DNA of 64,000 nucleotides from Levilactobacillus namurensis. Its GTDB lineage: Bacteria; Bacillota; Bacilli; Lactobacillales; Lactobacillaceae. The notes below the pieces were generated by a model. That model did not search any database and was not told where the DNA came from. It saw only the letters and a program-made list of their open reading frames with translations. Each line of letters starts with the position of its first letter. Positions within the stretch are counted from its first letter, which is position 1. Of this stretch, positions 1-8,106 are shown piece after piece. Both the position numbers and the translations under genes were made by a program. The stretch spans positions 310,001 through 374,000 of the forward strand of contig NZ_CP134159.1 of NCBI RefSeq assembly GCF_032197885.1, read 5' to 3'.

Positions 1-636
1 TACGTCGCCCACCGGACGGCGGAACTGCTAGGCAAGCCGTTAGAGGACCTGAAGCTGATCACCTTGCACTTGGGGTCCGGCTCGTCCGTGACGGCCTTTA
101 AGGACGGCCACGCGCTGGATACCTCGATGGGCTTCACGCCGTTGGCTGGGGTCATGATGGGGACCCGTTCCGGGGACATCGACCCGTCGCTAGTGGCGTA
201 CCTGGCGGAAAAGTTGGATGTGACTATGCCTAAGATGATCGATATTTTGAATCACAAGTCTGGCCTCTTGGGCGTGTCCGAACTCTCACCGGATCAACGA
301 GACTTGGAAAAGACCCAAGATGAGTGGCCGAAGTCTAAGTTGGCCCTCGATATGTTCGTGAACCGGGTGGTCCGCTATGTCGGCAGTTACACAGCCGAAC
401 TAGGTGGGCTGGACGCACTGGTCTTCACCGCGGGTTCCGGGGAGAACGGGATCGCGATGCGTCAAGCGATTGCGGATAAGTTAGGCTACTTGGGCGTGAC
501 GATCGACCCAGAAAAGAACGACTTCCGGGGCGAAGAACGCGTGGTCAGTCCGGACGGTGCGCCGGTTAAGGTCATGGTGGTCCCGACCAACGAAGAGTTG
601 ATGATCGTCCGCGACGTGGTTCGCTTAAGTCGTTAG
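1..636 (+). CDS. ackA: Acetate kinase, C-terminal part (5' end outside window)
   Basis: The frame is open from the first base, so the gene starts upstream; about 211 residues are visible. Acetate kinase interconverts acetyl phosphate + ADP and acetate + ATP in the cytoplasm, the ATP-yielding step after phosphoketolase. Visible family motifs are the LHLGSGSS segment near the start and the FTAGSGENG segment near residue 143. Most acetate kinases I know read FTAGIGEN there, so the Ile-to-Ser change is a small oddity. The end (NEELMIVRDVVRLS) is the usual C-terminus. A hairpin with a T run follows. A phosphoketolase gene about 10 kb downstream fits the heterofermentative pathway. Family assignment is confident. 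Confidence 0.95.
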   Translation, partial: YVAHRTAELLGKPLEDLKLITLHLGSGSSVTAFKDGHALDTSMGFTPLAGVMMGTRSGDIDPSLVAYLAEKLDVTMPKMIDILNHKSGLLGVSELSPDQRDLEKTQDEWPKSKLALDMFVNRVVRYVGSYTAELGGLDALVFTAGSGENGIAMRQAIADKLGYLGVTIDPEKNDFRGEERVVSPDGAPVKVMVVPTNEELMIVRDVVRLSR

Positions 637-667
637 GTCGGCAAGTTTACTGTACAGAATAATCAAG

Positions 668-713
668 CGACCGCTTTTCACCTGTTACTGAGATGAAGGG
701 TGGTCGTTTTTGT
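668..713 (+). terminator. Rho-independent terminator after ackA
   Basis: CGACC (668-672) pairs with GGTCG (702-706) and is followed by TTTTTG. The stem is short, so this is a moderate-strength call. Confidence 0.6.
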
Positions 714-876
714 TTATGCGATTACGAGCCCAAGAAAGTTATTGACGGTATTCGATAGGATATAACCCTAGTGTCCAACCGAGCTTTTTACGGAACCTGG
801 ATGTCCGAGTAGGTGGTGTGGGTATGGTAAAATGAAAAGCAGTAAGCATGACGACTTTAATTGGGGGTGGGAACAG

Positions 877-1524
877 ATGACCACAAATCGGCAACGAAAG
901 CAGCACCAGCGCGCACATATTCTGGAGGTGGCGCGGACGCTCTTTCTCCAAACCGGCTTCAAGGCGACCCACGTCTCGGAAATCGCGGCGCAGGCCGACG
1001 TGTCGCAGGTCACCCTGTATAAGTATTTTGAGAGTAAGCTCAATCTGGGACACCAGGTAGTTTTGGACCTGGTGACTCAGGGATACGCGGACTTTCAGGC
1101 CGTGGTCGATGACCCGCACCTGAGCTATCGAGAAATCGTGAAGCGGCTGATTCAGGGAAGCCAACAGGTCACCGACCAGATGCACCCGGATTTTTACCAC
1201 TTCATCGTGGCGGATATGCAGGGGCGCAATGGGACGGATGAGACCATGCATACTTATCAGGCGGGTAAACACCGGTTCTGGAACGCCGTGATTCAGCGTG
1301 GCCGGCAGGCGGGGATGATTGCACCAGGGCTAAGTGATGAGGCCTTGATGCTGTACCTGGACATGTTCGTGCACTATATCAGCTCGCCAACGGGCCAGGC
1401 CCAGATGACGACTACTGGGGATGACGCCCATTTTCAGGCTCTGACGGCGCAACTGGATCACCTCTTTTTTTACGGTTTCATTGGCGAACCCCCGACTGAT
1501 CAGAAAGAAGGACTTGAGAAATGA
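877..1524 (+). CDS. TetR/AcrR family transcriptional regulator
   Basis: A 215-residue cytoplasmic DNA-binding regulator. The N-terminal helix-turn-helix is typical of TetR: ILEVARTLFLQTGF, then ATHVSEIAAQADVSQVTLYKYFESK (residues about 17-60). The C-terminal ligand/dimer domain is diverged, so no ligand can be named. An upstream in-frame ATG at 832 exists, but the ATG at 877 has a strong ribosome binding site (GGGGGTGG at 863-870), so I chose it. The stop overlaps the start of the following HD-hydrolase gene by 4 bp, so the two are translationally coupled. The regulator may therefore control the hydrolase; that is an inference. Confidence 0.88.
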   Translation: MTTNRQRKQHQRAHILEVARTLFLQTGFKATHVSEIAAQADVSQVTLYKYFESKLNLGHQVVLDLVTQGYADFQAVVDDPHLSYREIVKRLIQGSQQVTDQMHPDFYHFIVADMQGRNGTDETMHTYQAGKHRFWNAVIQRGRQAGMIAPGLSDEALMLYLDMFVHYISSPTGQAQMTTTGDDAHFQALTAQLDHLFFYGFIGEPPTDQKEGLEK

Positions 1525-2180
1525 CCACTGATACCACGTTAACTGCCGTGCATGACTTTGCCCGGAGCAAGATGCGCGATGACGAGACCGGCCACGGCTT
1601 CGACCACATTCAACGGGTGGTCCGGCTTGCCGACGAACTCCTGAAGGCTTATCCCCAAGCGGACCGGCTCCTGACCCTGAGTGCGGCTTACCTGCACGAC
1701 GTGATCGACGAGAAGTTGGTGACGGATACCGCGGCCGCTAGTGCGGAAGTGCGGGACTTCCTGACGGCGCAAGGGTTTAGCGCCGACCAGCAGGCGACCA
1801 TCTTCTTGATCATGGATAATATGTCGTTCCATAAGACCCTCGATGGGACCGCCAAGCCCTTGCCGCTGGAGGGCCAGCTGGTCCAAGACGCTGACCGGTT
1901 AGACGCGATCGGGGCGATTGGAATCGCCCGGGCCATCTACTTCGGCGGCCACTTTGGCGAGAAGATCTATGATCCCGCAGTGGCCCCCCGTACCCAGATG
2001 AGTCACGCGGAGTACCGTAACCTGGGGAATGAGACGGTCATCAACCACTTCTACGAAAAACTCTTGACGCTCAAGGACTTAATGAACACGGACGCGGCGA
2101 AGACTTTGGCCGCTCACCGGCAAGCAGTCATGAAAGACTTCTTAGCGGAGTTCAAGGCTGAGTGGCGGGCCGAGAAATAA
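1521..2180 (+). CDS. HD-domain phosphohydrolase (YpgQ/YedJ-like)
   Basis: A 219-residue HD-superfamily metal-dependent phosphohydrolase. The HD signature is visible as GHGFDHIQRVVRLA (about residue 22), AAYLHDVID (about 54) and DADRLDAIGAIGIARA (about 120), in the order H, HD, D. This matches the YpgQ/YedJ group. B. subtilis YpgQ has been reported to act on nucleotide triphosphates, but the substrate here is not shown by sequence. It starts inside the stop codon of the TetR gene and has its own SD (AGAAGGACTTGAGAA). No strong terminator is visible immediately behind it. Confidence 0.85.
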   Translation: MTTDTTLTAVHDFARSKMRDDETGHGFDHIQRVVRLADELLKAYPQADRLLTLSAAYLHDVIDEKLVTDTAAASAEVRDFLTAQGFSADQQATIFLIMDNMSFHKTLDGTAKPLPLEGQLVQDADRLDAIGAIGIARAIYFGGHFGEKIYDPAVAPRTQMSHAEYRNLGNETVINHFYEKLLTLKDLMNTDAAKTLAAHRQAVMKDFLAEFKAEWRAEK

Positions 2181-2401
2181 AGGTGACTTTGAAGGCATTG
2201 TGCAGGTTGCCTGGGGTGTACGTTTCAGTACCGTATCGTTAAAGATGTTGCAAACGGGGTCTGGGATTTTTTATCCCGGATGCCGTTTTTAGTTGGTTTA
2301 AAGTCCTTTGTTTCCCCAGGGAAACTTATCATGTTAAAATGAGATGAAGAAAATCCAGATTGGATTGATGCGGAGTGGGACGGGAAGCTGAGGATGATTT
2401 A

Positions 2402-2965
2402 ATGAAAAAAAGAACTTTTTACAATCCGGAGACCGAAACGAAAGAAGAATATACGGAAGTTTGGAAAACTGAGTCTGTTTCGGTGAAGGATATTAAGGAT
2501 TTACTGGTGACGAATCATTATTGGGAGGATCGAGAGGGCGAATTGTGGCTCGACTTTGAGGATCCTAACGAGAACTTTAGAGTAGCGTTTAATGCGTATC
2601 GTCGTAGAAAAGGGTACATGGAACCGCAGCAGATCAAAGACTTACGAAAGCGTCTAGGACTTGATTTACGTCGGTTTGCTGAAAGGTTGGGAATCAGTTA
2701 TTCTAAGCTATCGCAAATCGAAAATAATAAGCGGGTTCAGACACTTTCACAAGAAGTTTCGTTTAGAAAAGCACAACAAGACTATCAGCGACAAGGATTC
2801 TTGACGGATTATTCAGCAACCGCGAACGTCGAAAAGCTGCTGACCGCAGCCATCGAGAATGGTGAACCTGACGGCTTAAAGCAACCGAGTGAGTTTTATG
2901 GGTTAAAAACTAAACCGGATGAGCGTTATTTTAAGATTACCAGGCGGACAGGAGGCGTTGCCTAA
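2402..2965 (+). CDS. MqsA/HigA-like antitoxin-type HTH protein (no toxin adjacent)
   Basis: A 187-residue protein with an acidic N-terminal region and a central Xre-type helix-turn-helix. The core FNAYRRRKGYMEPQQIKDLR followed by FAERLGISYSKLSQIENNKR (about residues 58-110) resembles the YgiT/MqsA-type antitoxin, which binds DNA through this domain. The Cys pairs of the MqsA zinc domain are absent from the N-terminus. A GTG at 2375 is possible, but the ATG at 2402 has a better SD (GAGG at 2390-2393). The next gene is SecB-like and its start overlaps this stop by 1 nt. That matches toxin-antitoxin-chaperone (TAC) modules, but no toxin ORF is seen upstream. Base composition is lower in GC than the flanks, suggesting transfer. 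Confidence 0.72.
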   Translation: MKKRTFYNPETETKEEYTEVWKTESVSVKDIKDLLVTNHYWEDREGELWLDFEDPNENFRVAFNAYRRRKGYMEPQQIKDLRKRLGLDLRRFAERLGISYSKLSQIENNKRVQTLSQEVSFRKAQQDYQRQGFLTDYSATANVEKLLTAAIENGEPDGLKQPSEFYGLKTKPDERYFKITRRTGGVA

Positions 2966-3399
2966 TGACAGCTACGGCTTTGGAATCTAAAGGGTATTCA
3001 GTTAAGGAACAGAGCTATAAGAGAAATGAAACTTTCAACCAGACAGTTCAAAAGGTAACGCTTACTCCCCAAATAGCCTTAACGATTGAAAACAAGGTTA
3101 AAGAAGACAGTTTGCTAGTCAACCTGGGGGTCAAGGTAGGTTCTTTGACGGATGCTCCCTTCGAAGTTAACGTTCAAGTTTGTGGGGAATTCGTTTATCA
3201 CCATGAAAAAGATACCGCTCGCGTTGGGGTGGATACCTTGATTAGGCGTAATGCAGTGGCTATTTTGTATCCGTATGTGCGTTCTTTGGTTTCCAACTTG
3301 ACCAATACGTCAAATGAGTATCCGGCTTGTATCTTACCGACCATTGATGTGGCTCAGGTCCTTAAAGAACAGCCGGGGGCGTCAGAGTTAGCGGACTAA
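2965..3399 (+). CDS. SecB-like chaperone (TAC-type)
   Basis: A 144-residue protein with the SecB fold signature. There is a beta-rich N-terminal half with alternating hydrophobics (SLLVNLGVKVG, FEVNVQVCGEF). The conserved SecB segment follows: RRNAVAILYPYVRSLVSNLTN, then ILPTIDV (about residues 90-130). SecB is mainly a proteobacterial export chaperone and Firmicutes lack the canonical system. SecB-like proteins here are known mainly as solitary or toxin-antitoxin-associated chaperones that stabilise the antitoxin. The start codon overlaps the upstream antitoxin-like stop (TAATG), implying coupled translation. Function is inferred from fold motif and context; a role in phage or stress control is possible but not shown. 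Confidence 0.72.
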   Translation: MTATALESKGYSVKEQSYKRNETFNQTVQKVTLTPQIALTIENKVKEDSLLVNLGVKVGSLTDAPFEVNVQVCGEFVYHHEKDTARVGVDTLIRRNAVAILYPYVRSLVSNLTNTSNEYPACILPTIDVAQVLKEQPGASELAD

Positions 3400-3418
3400 A
3401 ATCAGGCGATGAAGGTAT

Positions 3419-3456
3419 GGGCATCTAGACCAAGAACGGGTCTGGGTGCCTTCTTT
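3419..3456 (+). terminator. Terminator after the antitoxin/SecB-like pair
   Basis: GGCATCTAGACC (3420-3431) pairs with GGTCTGGGTGCC (3439-3450) across a short loop and is followed by a T-rich stretch (TTCTTTG). Confidence 0.7.
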
Positions 3457-3694
3457 GTCTGGTTCAAGGAGACGGTGGCTGACCACCGGTTCATTGGACA
3501 CGGTTTGGTTGACTCAAGATGGGCGTAAGAAAGCCCCCGTGTGCGGTTACATTTCTTGCGCACGCAAATTTACCCATGACATTCCCCGATAATGCGCGTA
3601 TGATAGGTGTCACGCGTTAATTTCGTGAGGCCAGTCCCCAGCAGTTTAGGGAACTGGCAAATTAAAGATAACCAAGAAAGTGAGGGGTTAGCAG

Positions 3695-4999
3695 ATGACA
3701 GAAGAACCGCAAAGAGTGGCTGGTAAGCGGCTGGTGGCCATCGTGGCCGTGGCGCTAATGGCCTTTTTTGGAATTTTGGTGGAAACTTCGATGAACGTGA
3801 CGTTCCCGACGTTGATGCGGACCATGCACGTTTCGTTGAGTACCGTGCAGTGGATCACCACCGGGTACTTATTGACGGTGGCGTTACTGATGATTACTTC
3901 GGCGTTTCTGAAACAACGCTTTACCAACCGGCAGTTATTCGTGACCGCCGCGTTGTTGTTCATTTTAGGTGATCTGATTTGTGCGCTCGCCCCTAATTTC
4001 GCCATCCTTCTATTGGGACGGTTGGTCCAATCCGGCTGTGCCGGAATCGCGATTCCGTTGATGATCAACGTGATCGTAGAAAGCGTCCCCCGGGCGCGGT
4101 TGGGCTTTTACATGGGGATGTCCAGTCTGATTCTGATGATTGCGCCCGCCAGTGGGCCCACGTTCGGGGGCTTGATGGTGTCCTTGGCTAATTGGCGGCT
4201 GATCTTCTGGGCGACGTTACCGATTGAACTCTTGATCCTGGCCTTTGGGGTCGGCGCCATTCAACAGTATTCGCCAACTAAGGACGTCAAGTTCAACTGG
4301 CACCAGTTCGCACTCCTAGCCGTGGCGTTCGTCGCGATTATGTTGGGGGTCAACAGTTTGAGCACGGCCGGCTGGTTAAGCTGGCAGTTCTTGGGCGGCT
4401 TGGTCCTGGGAATCGCGGCGTTATTGCGTTACGTCCAGGTGGCCAAGCATAGTGATAAGCAATTATTGAAGCTTGAGATTTTCCGGAATCCAATCTTTAC
4501 GTACAGTTTCTTCGCCTACGTGATCCTGCAGTTCTGTAACATCGGGATCAACTTTGAGTTGCCGAACTACGCCCAAATCGTAGTGGGGGCGACCTCGTTA
4601 GCCGGTGGGCTGATGCTGTTGCCGGGAAGCCTGATTACGGCGTTAGGGTTCACCCTGATGGGGCAACGGCTGACGGTCGTGACGATTGCCGGCCTGTACA
4701 TTGTCTTCAGTATTGGGCGGTCAATGGCTTTCAGTAACACCATGACTAACGGGTTAAAGGAAGTGGACATCACCCAACGGGCCGATGCCAACGCCATCTA
4801 CAATACCGGTCAACAGTTCGCGGGCTCCTTAGGGACCACGATTCTGGCGGCGTTGATGTCGTCAGTCAAGGGGGGCAACCTCTCGTACGCTCATTCGACG
4901 GCGTTAGGGAGTCAGTTGGCCTTTGGGTTGATTGCGATTTTGGGAATTCTCAACTTCGGCTTTTACTTTGTCGTTTTCAAACATCAAAAGCAGGACTAG
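3695..4999 (+). CDS. DHA2-type MFS transporter, apparently one membrane segment short
   Basis: A 434-residue integral membrane antiporter of the 14-TM DHA2 (EmrB/QacA-like) family, probably exporting a drug or metabolite using the proton gradient. Motifs include the TM1 segment FFGILVETSMNVTFPTLM, GRLVQSGCAGIAIPL (about residue 108) and the late family segment NTMTNGL..ADANAIYNTGQQFAGSLGTTI (about 350-385). Between LLPGSLITAL and TVVTIAGLYIVFSIGR the usual loop (GxLxDRxGxx) plus one TM of roughly 40 residues seems to be absent. Family members I know are about 460-490 residues. The frame is intact. SD is GTGAGGGG before ATG 3695. Substrate unknown. Confidence 0.85.
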   Translation: MTEEPQRVAGKRLVAIVAVALMAFFGILVETSMNVTFPTLMRTMHVSLSTVQWITTGYLLTVALLMITSAFLKQRFTNRQLFVTAALLFILGDLICALAPNFAILLLGRLVQSGCAGIAIPLMINVIVESVPRARLGFYMGMSSLILMIAPASGPTFGGLMVSLANWRLIFWATLPIELLILAFGVGAIQQYSPTKDVKFNWHQFALLAVAFVAIMLGVNSLSTAGWLSWQFLGGLVLGIAALLRYVQVAKHSDKQLLKLEIFRNPIFTYSFFAYVILQFCNIGINFELPNYAQIVVGATSLAGGLMLLPGSLITALGFTLMGQRLTVVTIAGLYIVFSIGRSMAFSNTMTNGLKEVDITQRADANAIYNTGQQFAGSLGTTILAALMSSVKGGNLSYAHSTALGSQLAFGLIAILGILNFGFYFVVFKHQKQD

Positions 5000-5020
5000 G
5001 CGCGTACCTGGTTCGAGCTG

Positions 5021-5071
5021 AAAAAGCGCCTTTCTTCAAATGATCAGTTCATTTGGGGAAAGGCGCTTTTA
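5021..5071. terminator. Bidirectional terminator between MFS and nadC
   Basis: A long near-perfect hairpin: AAAAAGCGCCTTTC (5021-5034) pairs with GAAAGGCGCTTTT (5058-5070), with a secondary AAATGA...TCATTT pairing inside. A-run and T-run flanks allow termination in both directions, fitting the convergent genes. Confidence 0.88.
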
Positions 5072-5098
5072 GTAGGTTATGGTCTCATGCCAGGGCGG

Positions 5099-5944
5099 CT
5101 AGTCGAATTCCAAGGACAGGTCTAGCGCCTGAACGCTGTTGGTCAGGTAGCCCAGCGAGAGGTAATCGACTCCGGTCCGGGCGTAGGTCGGCAGGGTAGC
5201 GGGAACGATACCGCCGGAGGCCTCGATGGTCATTTGCCGGCGCAGGTCGCTAGGAATCTGAGCACACCACCGGCGGACCGTGTCGGGCGATTGGTTGTCG
5301 ATCAGGATCATCTCGACCCGACAAGCAATCGTCGCCGCCAATTCAGCGGGCGTCTCGACCTCCACCTCGATCCGCTTGGTGGGGCCGACGGCGTGGGTCA
5401 AACGACACAGAGCGGTCGGCAGGTCGGTCATCAGCCGCCAGTGGTTATCCTTGAGCATGACGGCGTCGTAGAGCCCCATGCGGTGGTTCACACCACCTCC
5501 GCACTGGACGGCATACTTGTCGAAGAGCCGCAGACCAGGGGCGGTTTTACGCGTATCCAGAATCCCAATCTGGGGATCGTTGAGGGCGTCGACCGCCGCA
5601 TGGGTGGCCGTCGCGATGCCACTCATCCGTTGCATCAGGTTCAACAGGGTTCGTTCACCGGCTAACAGGACGCTTGCGGGACCACTGAGGTGACCCACGA
5701 CGGTTCCCGGGGTGACCAGGTCCCCATCGCTTACGACGGGACGGTAGGTGACCGCGGGATCCAGTAGCGCCATCAGGACTGGTGGCAAAGTTTGTCCCGC
5801 CAAGACACCGGCTTGCTTAGCGATGATACGGGCCGTGATGGGCCGGTCCACGTAGGCCGCCCGGCTAGCATCTCCGGTGGCCCCCAGGTCTTCTTGGAGG
5901 AAGGCCCGTAAAGCTGGCCGGAGCGTATTAGTGGCTAGGGTCAT
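5099..5944 (-). CDS. nadC: Nicotinate-nucleotide pyrophosphorylase (quinolinate phosphoribosyltransferase)
   Basis: A 281-residue enzyme, the usual length for NadC. It converts quinolinate + PRPP to nicotinate mononucleotide + PPi + CO2 in NAD synthesis. Clear motifs are RTLLNLMQRMSGIAT (about 97), DTRKTAPGLR followed by KYAVQCGGGVNHRMGLYDAV (about 130-160), KDNHW, VEVETPAEL and IEASGGI near the C-terminus. The start overlaps the 3' end of the upstream MFS gene by 17 bp, so both are co-transcribed. No nadA/nadB is seen, so quinolinate would have to come from outside. That makes the co-operonic transporter a candidate quinolinate or pyridine importer. NrtR control is inferred from the gene and operator upstream. 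Confidence 0.95.
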   Translation of the reverse strand: MTLATNTLRPALRAFLQEDLGATGDASRAAYVDRPITARIIAKQAGVLAGQTLPPVLMALLDPAVTYRPVVSDGDLVTPGTVVGHLSGPASVLLAGERTLLNLMQRMSGIATATHAAVDALNDPQIGILDTRKTAPGLRLFDKYAVQCGGGVNHRMGLYDAVMLKDNHWRLMTDLPTALCRLTHAVGPTKRIEVEVETPAELAATIACRVEMILIDNQSPDTVRRWCAQIPSDLRRQMTIEASGGIVPATLPTYARTGVDYLSLGYLTNSVQALDLSLEFD

Positions 5945-7124
5945 GGGTGACCGCCCCCTTAGGTGCTAGGGCGGTATCCTTTACGCCCAAGGCCAGAAGG
6001 ACGATGCCCACCAGGAGAAAGCCTATGAAGACGCCTAAAATCGCGGTTAGGGAGAACTTGAGCTGGAGTAAGAACCCGACCATGTAAGGGCCGATGGTCG
6101 CGCCAATCCGACCGATGGATTGCGCCGTCCCCATCCCGGTTGCCCGGATGGCTTGTGGGAATTGCCCCGGCGTCAGGGCAATCAACGTGCCCCAAGCCCC
6201 CAAGTCGAAGAAGGACAGCCAAGCGCCACTGGCGAGAATCGTGAAGTTGCTGTTGGCCAGACTGAAGGCCAAGACGCTGACCACGGTCCCGAAGAGGTAG
6301 ATCAAGAGGACCGTCTTTCGTTGTAGCTTGCCCATCAAGTAAGCGGCTAAGTAGTACCCGGGAAGTTGGGCCAGAGTGATCAAGAGGGTGTAGCTGAAGC
6401 TATGGATGATGGTGAAGCCACGGAGTACCAGGATACTAGGCAACCAAAGGAACATCCCGTAGTAGGTCAGCATCACGATGAACCAGAGAAGACTCAAGAC
6501 CAGGGTCTGCTTCCGGTAAGCGGGTTGCCAGACGGCCTTGTAGGATGGCCGGGCTTGGGGTTGCCGGGGTTGGTCGGCAGGTAAGTGGCGGCGCATCATT
6601 AAGGCGTACAGGACCGTGATAGCGGTAATCAGAACCGTGGGCCGCCAGCCGATTAGTGGCATGACCCAGAAGGCCAAGACGGAGGCTAGGAGCCAACCAA
6701 TCGCCCAGAAACTATCGGCCAGGACCAGCATCCGGGACTGTTGGGTCCCGCGGTAGTGGTCGGCGATGACGGTGGCGGCGACGGGGAGTTCACCCCCCAG
6801 CCCAATCCCGGTGATGAAGCGAATCAGGATAAAGGCGGTCACATTTGGCGCTACCGTCAGGAGCAGGTTCCCGAACGAGAAGAGCAGCAGGGTATAGATC
6901 AGGACGTGCTTTCGGCCGAACCGGTCCGCTAAGTAACCGCAGATCAGCGCCCCGAAGATCATCCCCACGGACGTCGCCGAACTGACGACCCCCAGTTGAA
7001 GGGGAGACAGTTGCCACTCCGTCTTCAAGAGGGGCATGATAAAGGACAGCATCGCCACGTCCATGGCATCGAAGAGCCAGGCCGTGCCGACAATGATTAA
7101 CAATCGGTAATTCTTGAGTTCCAT
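5928..7124 (-). CDS. MFS transporter in NAD-precursor operon
   Basis: A 398-residue 12-TM major facilitator of the metabolite:H+ symporter type. The RFGRKH loop motif (GYLADRFGRKH, about residue 67) and GIGLGGELPVAAT (about 107) are characteristic of the AAHS/SP-like importers, and a central loop (about 190-210) separates the two halves. A longer frame reaches 7244. The ATG at 7124 has a perfect SD (GGGAGGAA at 7131-7138) and begins directly with the first TM, so I chose it. It lies between nrtR and nadC and overlaps nadC by 17 bp. Uptake of a nicotinate-like or quinolinate precursor is an inference from this context. Confidence 0.87.
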   Translation of the reverse strand: MELKNYRLLIIVGTAWLFDAMDVAMLSFIMPLLKTEWQLSPLQLGVVSSATSVGMIFGALICGYLADRFGRKHVLIYTLLLFSFGNLLLTVAPNVTAFILIRFITGIGLGGELPVAATVIADHYRGTQQSRMLVLADSFWAIGWLLASVLAFWVMPLIGWRPTVLITAITVLYALMMRRHLPADQPRQPQARPSYKAVWQPAYRKQTLVLSLLWFIVMLTYYGMFLWLPSILVLRGFTIIHSFSYTLLITLAQLPGYYLAAYLMGKLQRKTVLLIYLFGTVVSVLAFSLANSNFTILASGAWLSFFDLGAWGTLIALTPGQFPQAIRATGMGTAQSIGRIGATIGPYMVGFLLQLKFSLTAILGVFIGFLLVGIVLLALGVKDTALAPKGAVTHDPSH

Positions 7125-7177
7125 GAAAAATTCCTCCCAAATCAGAATAAAGGTAATAAATACTTTTATTATCGTAA

Positions 7178-7202
7178 AATAAAAGTCGAAACGACTTTTA
7201 TT
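7178..7202 (-). promoter_or_regulatory. Palindromic operator, probably for NrtR
   Basis: A perfect inverted repeat: AATAAAAGTCG (7178-7188), spacer AAA, CGACTTTTATT (7192-7202). It sits just downstream of the -10 box of the MFS-nadC promoter, where a repressor would block initiation. A weaker repeat (AATAAA 7155-7160 / TTTATT 7165-7170) lies next to it. Assignment to NrtR rests on the adjacent nrtR gene. Confidence 0.75.
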
Positions 7203-7208
7203 CGACTT

Positions 7209-7244
7209 GGTATCCAATATAGGCGAGTTGCCGGCACTTGTCAA
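7209..7244 (-). promoter_or_regulatory. Sigma-A promoter of the MFS-nadC unit
   Basis: On the minus strand TTGACA (7244-7239), a 17-bp spacer and TATATT (7221-7216) form a near-consensus promoter. The -35 box overlaps the stop codon of nrtR, so the MFS-nadC unit has a promoter of its own inside the locus. Confidence 0.85.
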
Positions 7245-7990
7245 GGGAGATAGTTCAACCGGTAGACGGTCGCTGGTCGCCCGGCGTGTGCGGCGCTAGA
7301 GGTTCCCACGGCCGTCAGCAGGTGCTGGTGATTTTTCTTGAAGTTGGAATTGTCGATGGTCGCCAGGTCCCGGTGCAAGAAGACGGCGAAGATGGTCCGG
7401 GCCGCCTTGAGCGTGAACGTGGGGCCCAAGATCAACAGGATGTTGGGCTGATAGTCGAGCTTGTTGCGGATTCGGTCGCACGCGACCGTCAAGATCCAGT
7501 CGTGGTCGAAAGCCAGCTGACTGGCGGGCGTACTGACCTGCTTGACCAACTGGTTGTAGTAGCGGTCAGCCGTGGTGGTGACCGTCGAGAAGCTGGTGTG
7601 GTCGTGGTGGACCTGGTAATGGTCAGCCGCTGATTGGAAGGTAAACCACTGAGCGGCCGTGGCACCGTATCCCGGAACCAGGGCGGGCATCTCGGGGAGA
7701 AAGGTCATGTAGGCCAGTGAGAGCTGGCGTTGCCCGGGGACGCGACGGGGATGGGTGAAGGTGGCCAGTTGTTCGGTGTGGAAGCTATCCAGAGCCAAGC
7801 CAATCTTTTCCCGGACCAACCGCAGGGCCGCGTCATCGGCACTCTCGTTGAAGCGCATGGTGGTCTCGGGTAAGGCCCAGTAGTCGGGGTAGGGCGCTTC
7901 AGCGCGTTTGAGCAACAGGACGTTGACCTGTTGGGTGGCTTGATCGAAGCTCCAGATGATGTTGGTGATGGTGATGTCGGGGCGGGACAT
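7241..7990 (-). CDS. nrtR: NrtR-type Nudix-related regulator of NAD metabolism
   Basis: A 249-residue fusion of an N-terminal Nudix-like domain (about 1-145: LLLKRAEAPYPDYWALPETTMRFNESADDAALRLVREKIGL) with a C-terminal winged-helix DNA-binding domain (about 160-249). The Nudix box is degenerate compared with GX5EX7REUXEE, as is usual for NrtR, which senses ADP-ribose or related nucleotides instead of hydrolysing them. The C-terminal segment PNILLILGPTFTLKAARTIFAVFLHRDLATIDNSNFKK matches the NrtR winged helix. SD GGAGG precedes the ATG. It is followed at once by the promoter/operator and the MFS-nadC genes, the standard target class of NrtR repressors. Confidence 0.88.
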   Translation of the reverse strand: MSRPDITITNIIWSFDQATQQVNVLLLKRAEAPYPDYWALPETTMRFNESADDAALRLVREKIGLALDSFHTEQLATFTHPRRVPGQRQLSLAYMTFLPEMPALVPGYGATAAQWFTFQSAADHYQVHHDHTSFSTVTTTADRYYNQLVKQVSTPASQLAFDHDWILTVACDRIRNKLDYQPNILLILGPTFTLKAARTIFAVFLHRDLATIDNSNFKKNHQHLLTAVGTSSAAHAGRPATVYRLNYLP

Positions 7991-8063
7991 GGTGGGACCT
8001 CCTTTACGAATGAGGATAGTGTCAAAATACCGCGTCTATGAGTGAAACGCAATGGGCAGTTGG

Positions 8064-8103
8064 CAAAAACCACTAAGTCCCCGTGACGGTCGACTTAGTG
8101 GTT
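8064..8103 (-). terminator. Terminator after the HExxH membrane-protein gene
   Basis: A 12-bp perfect stem: AACCACTAAGTC (8068-8079) with GACTTAGTGGTT (8092-8103). On the minus strand it is followed by a T run (complement of AAAAA at 8065-8069). Confidence 0.85.
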
Positions 8104-8106
8104 GCC

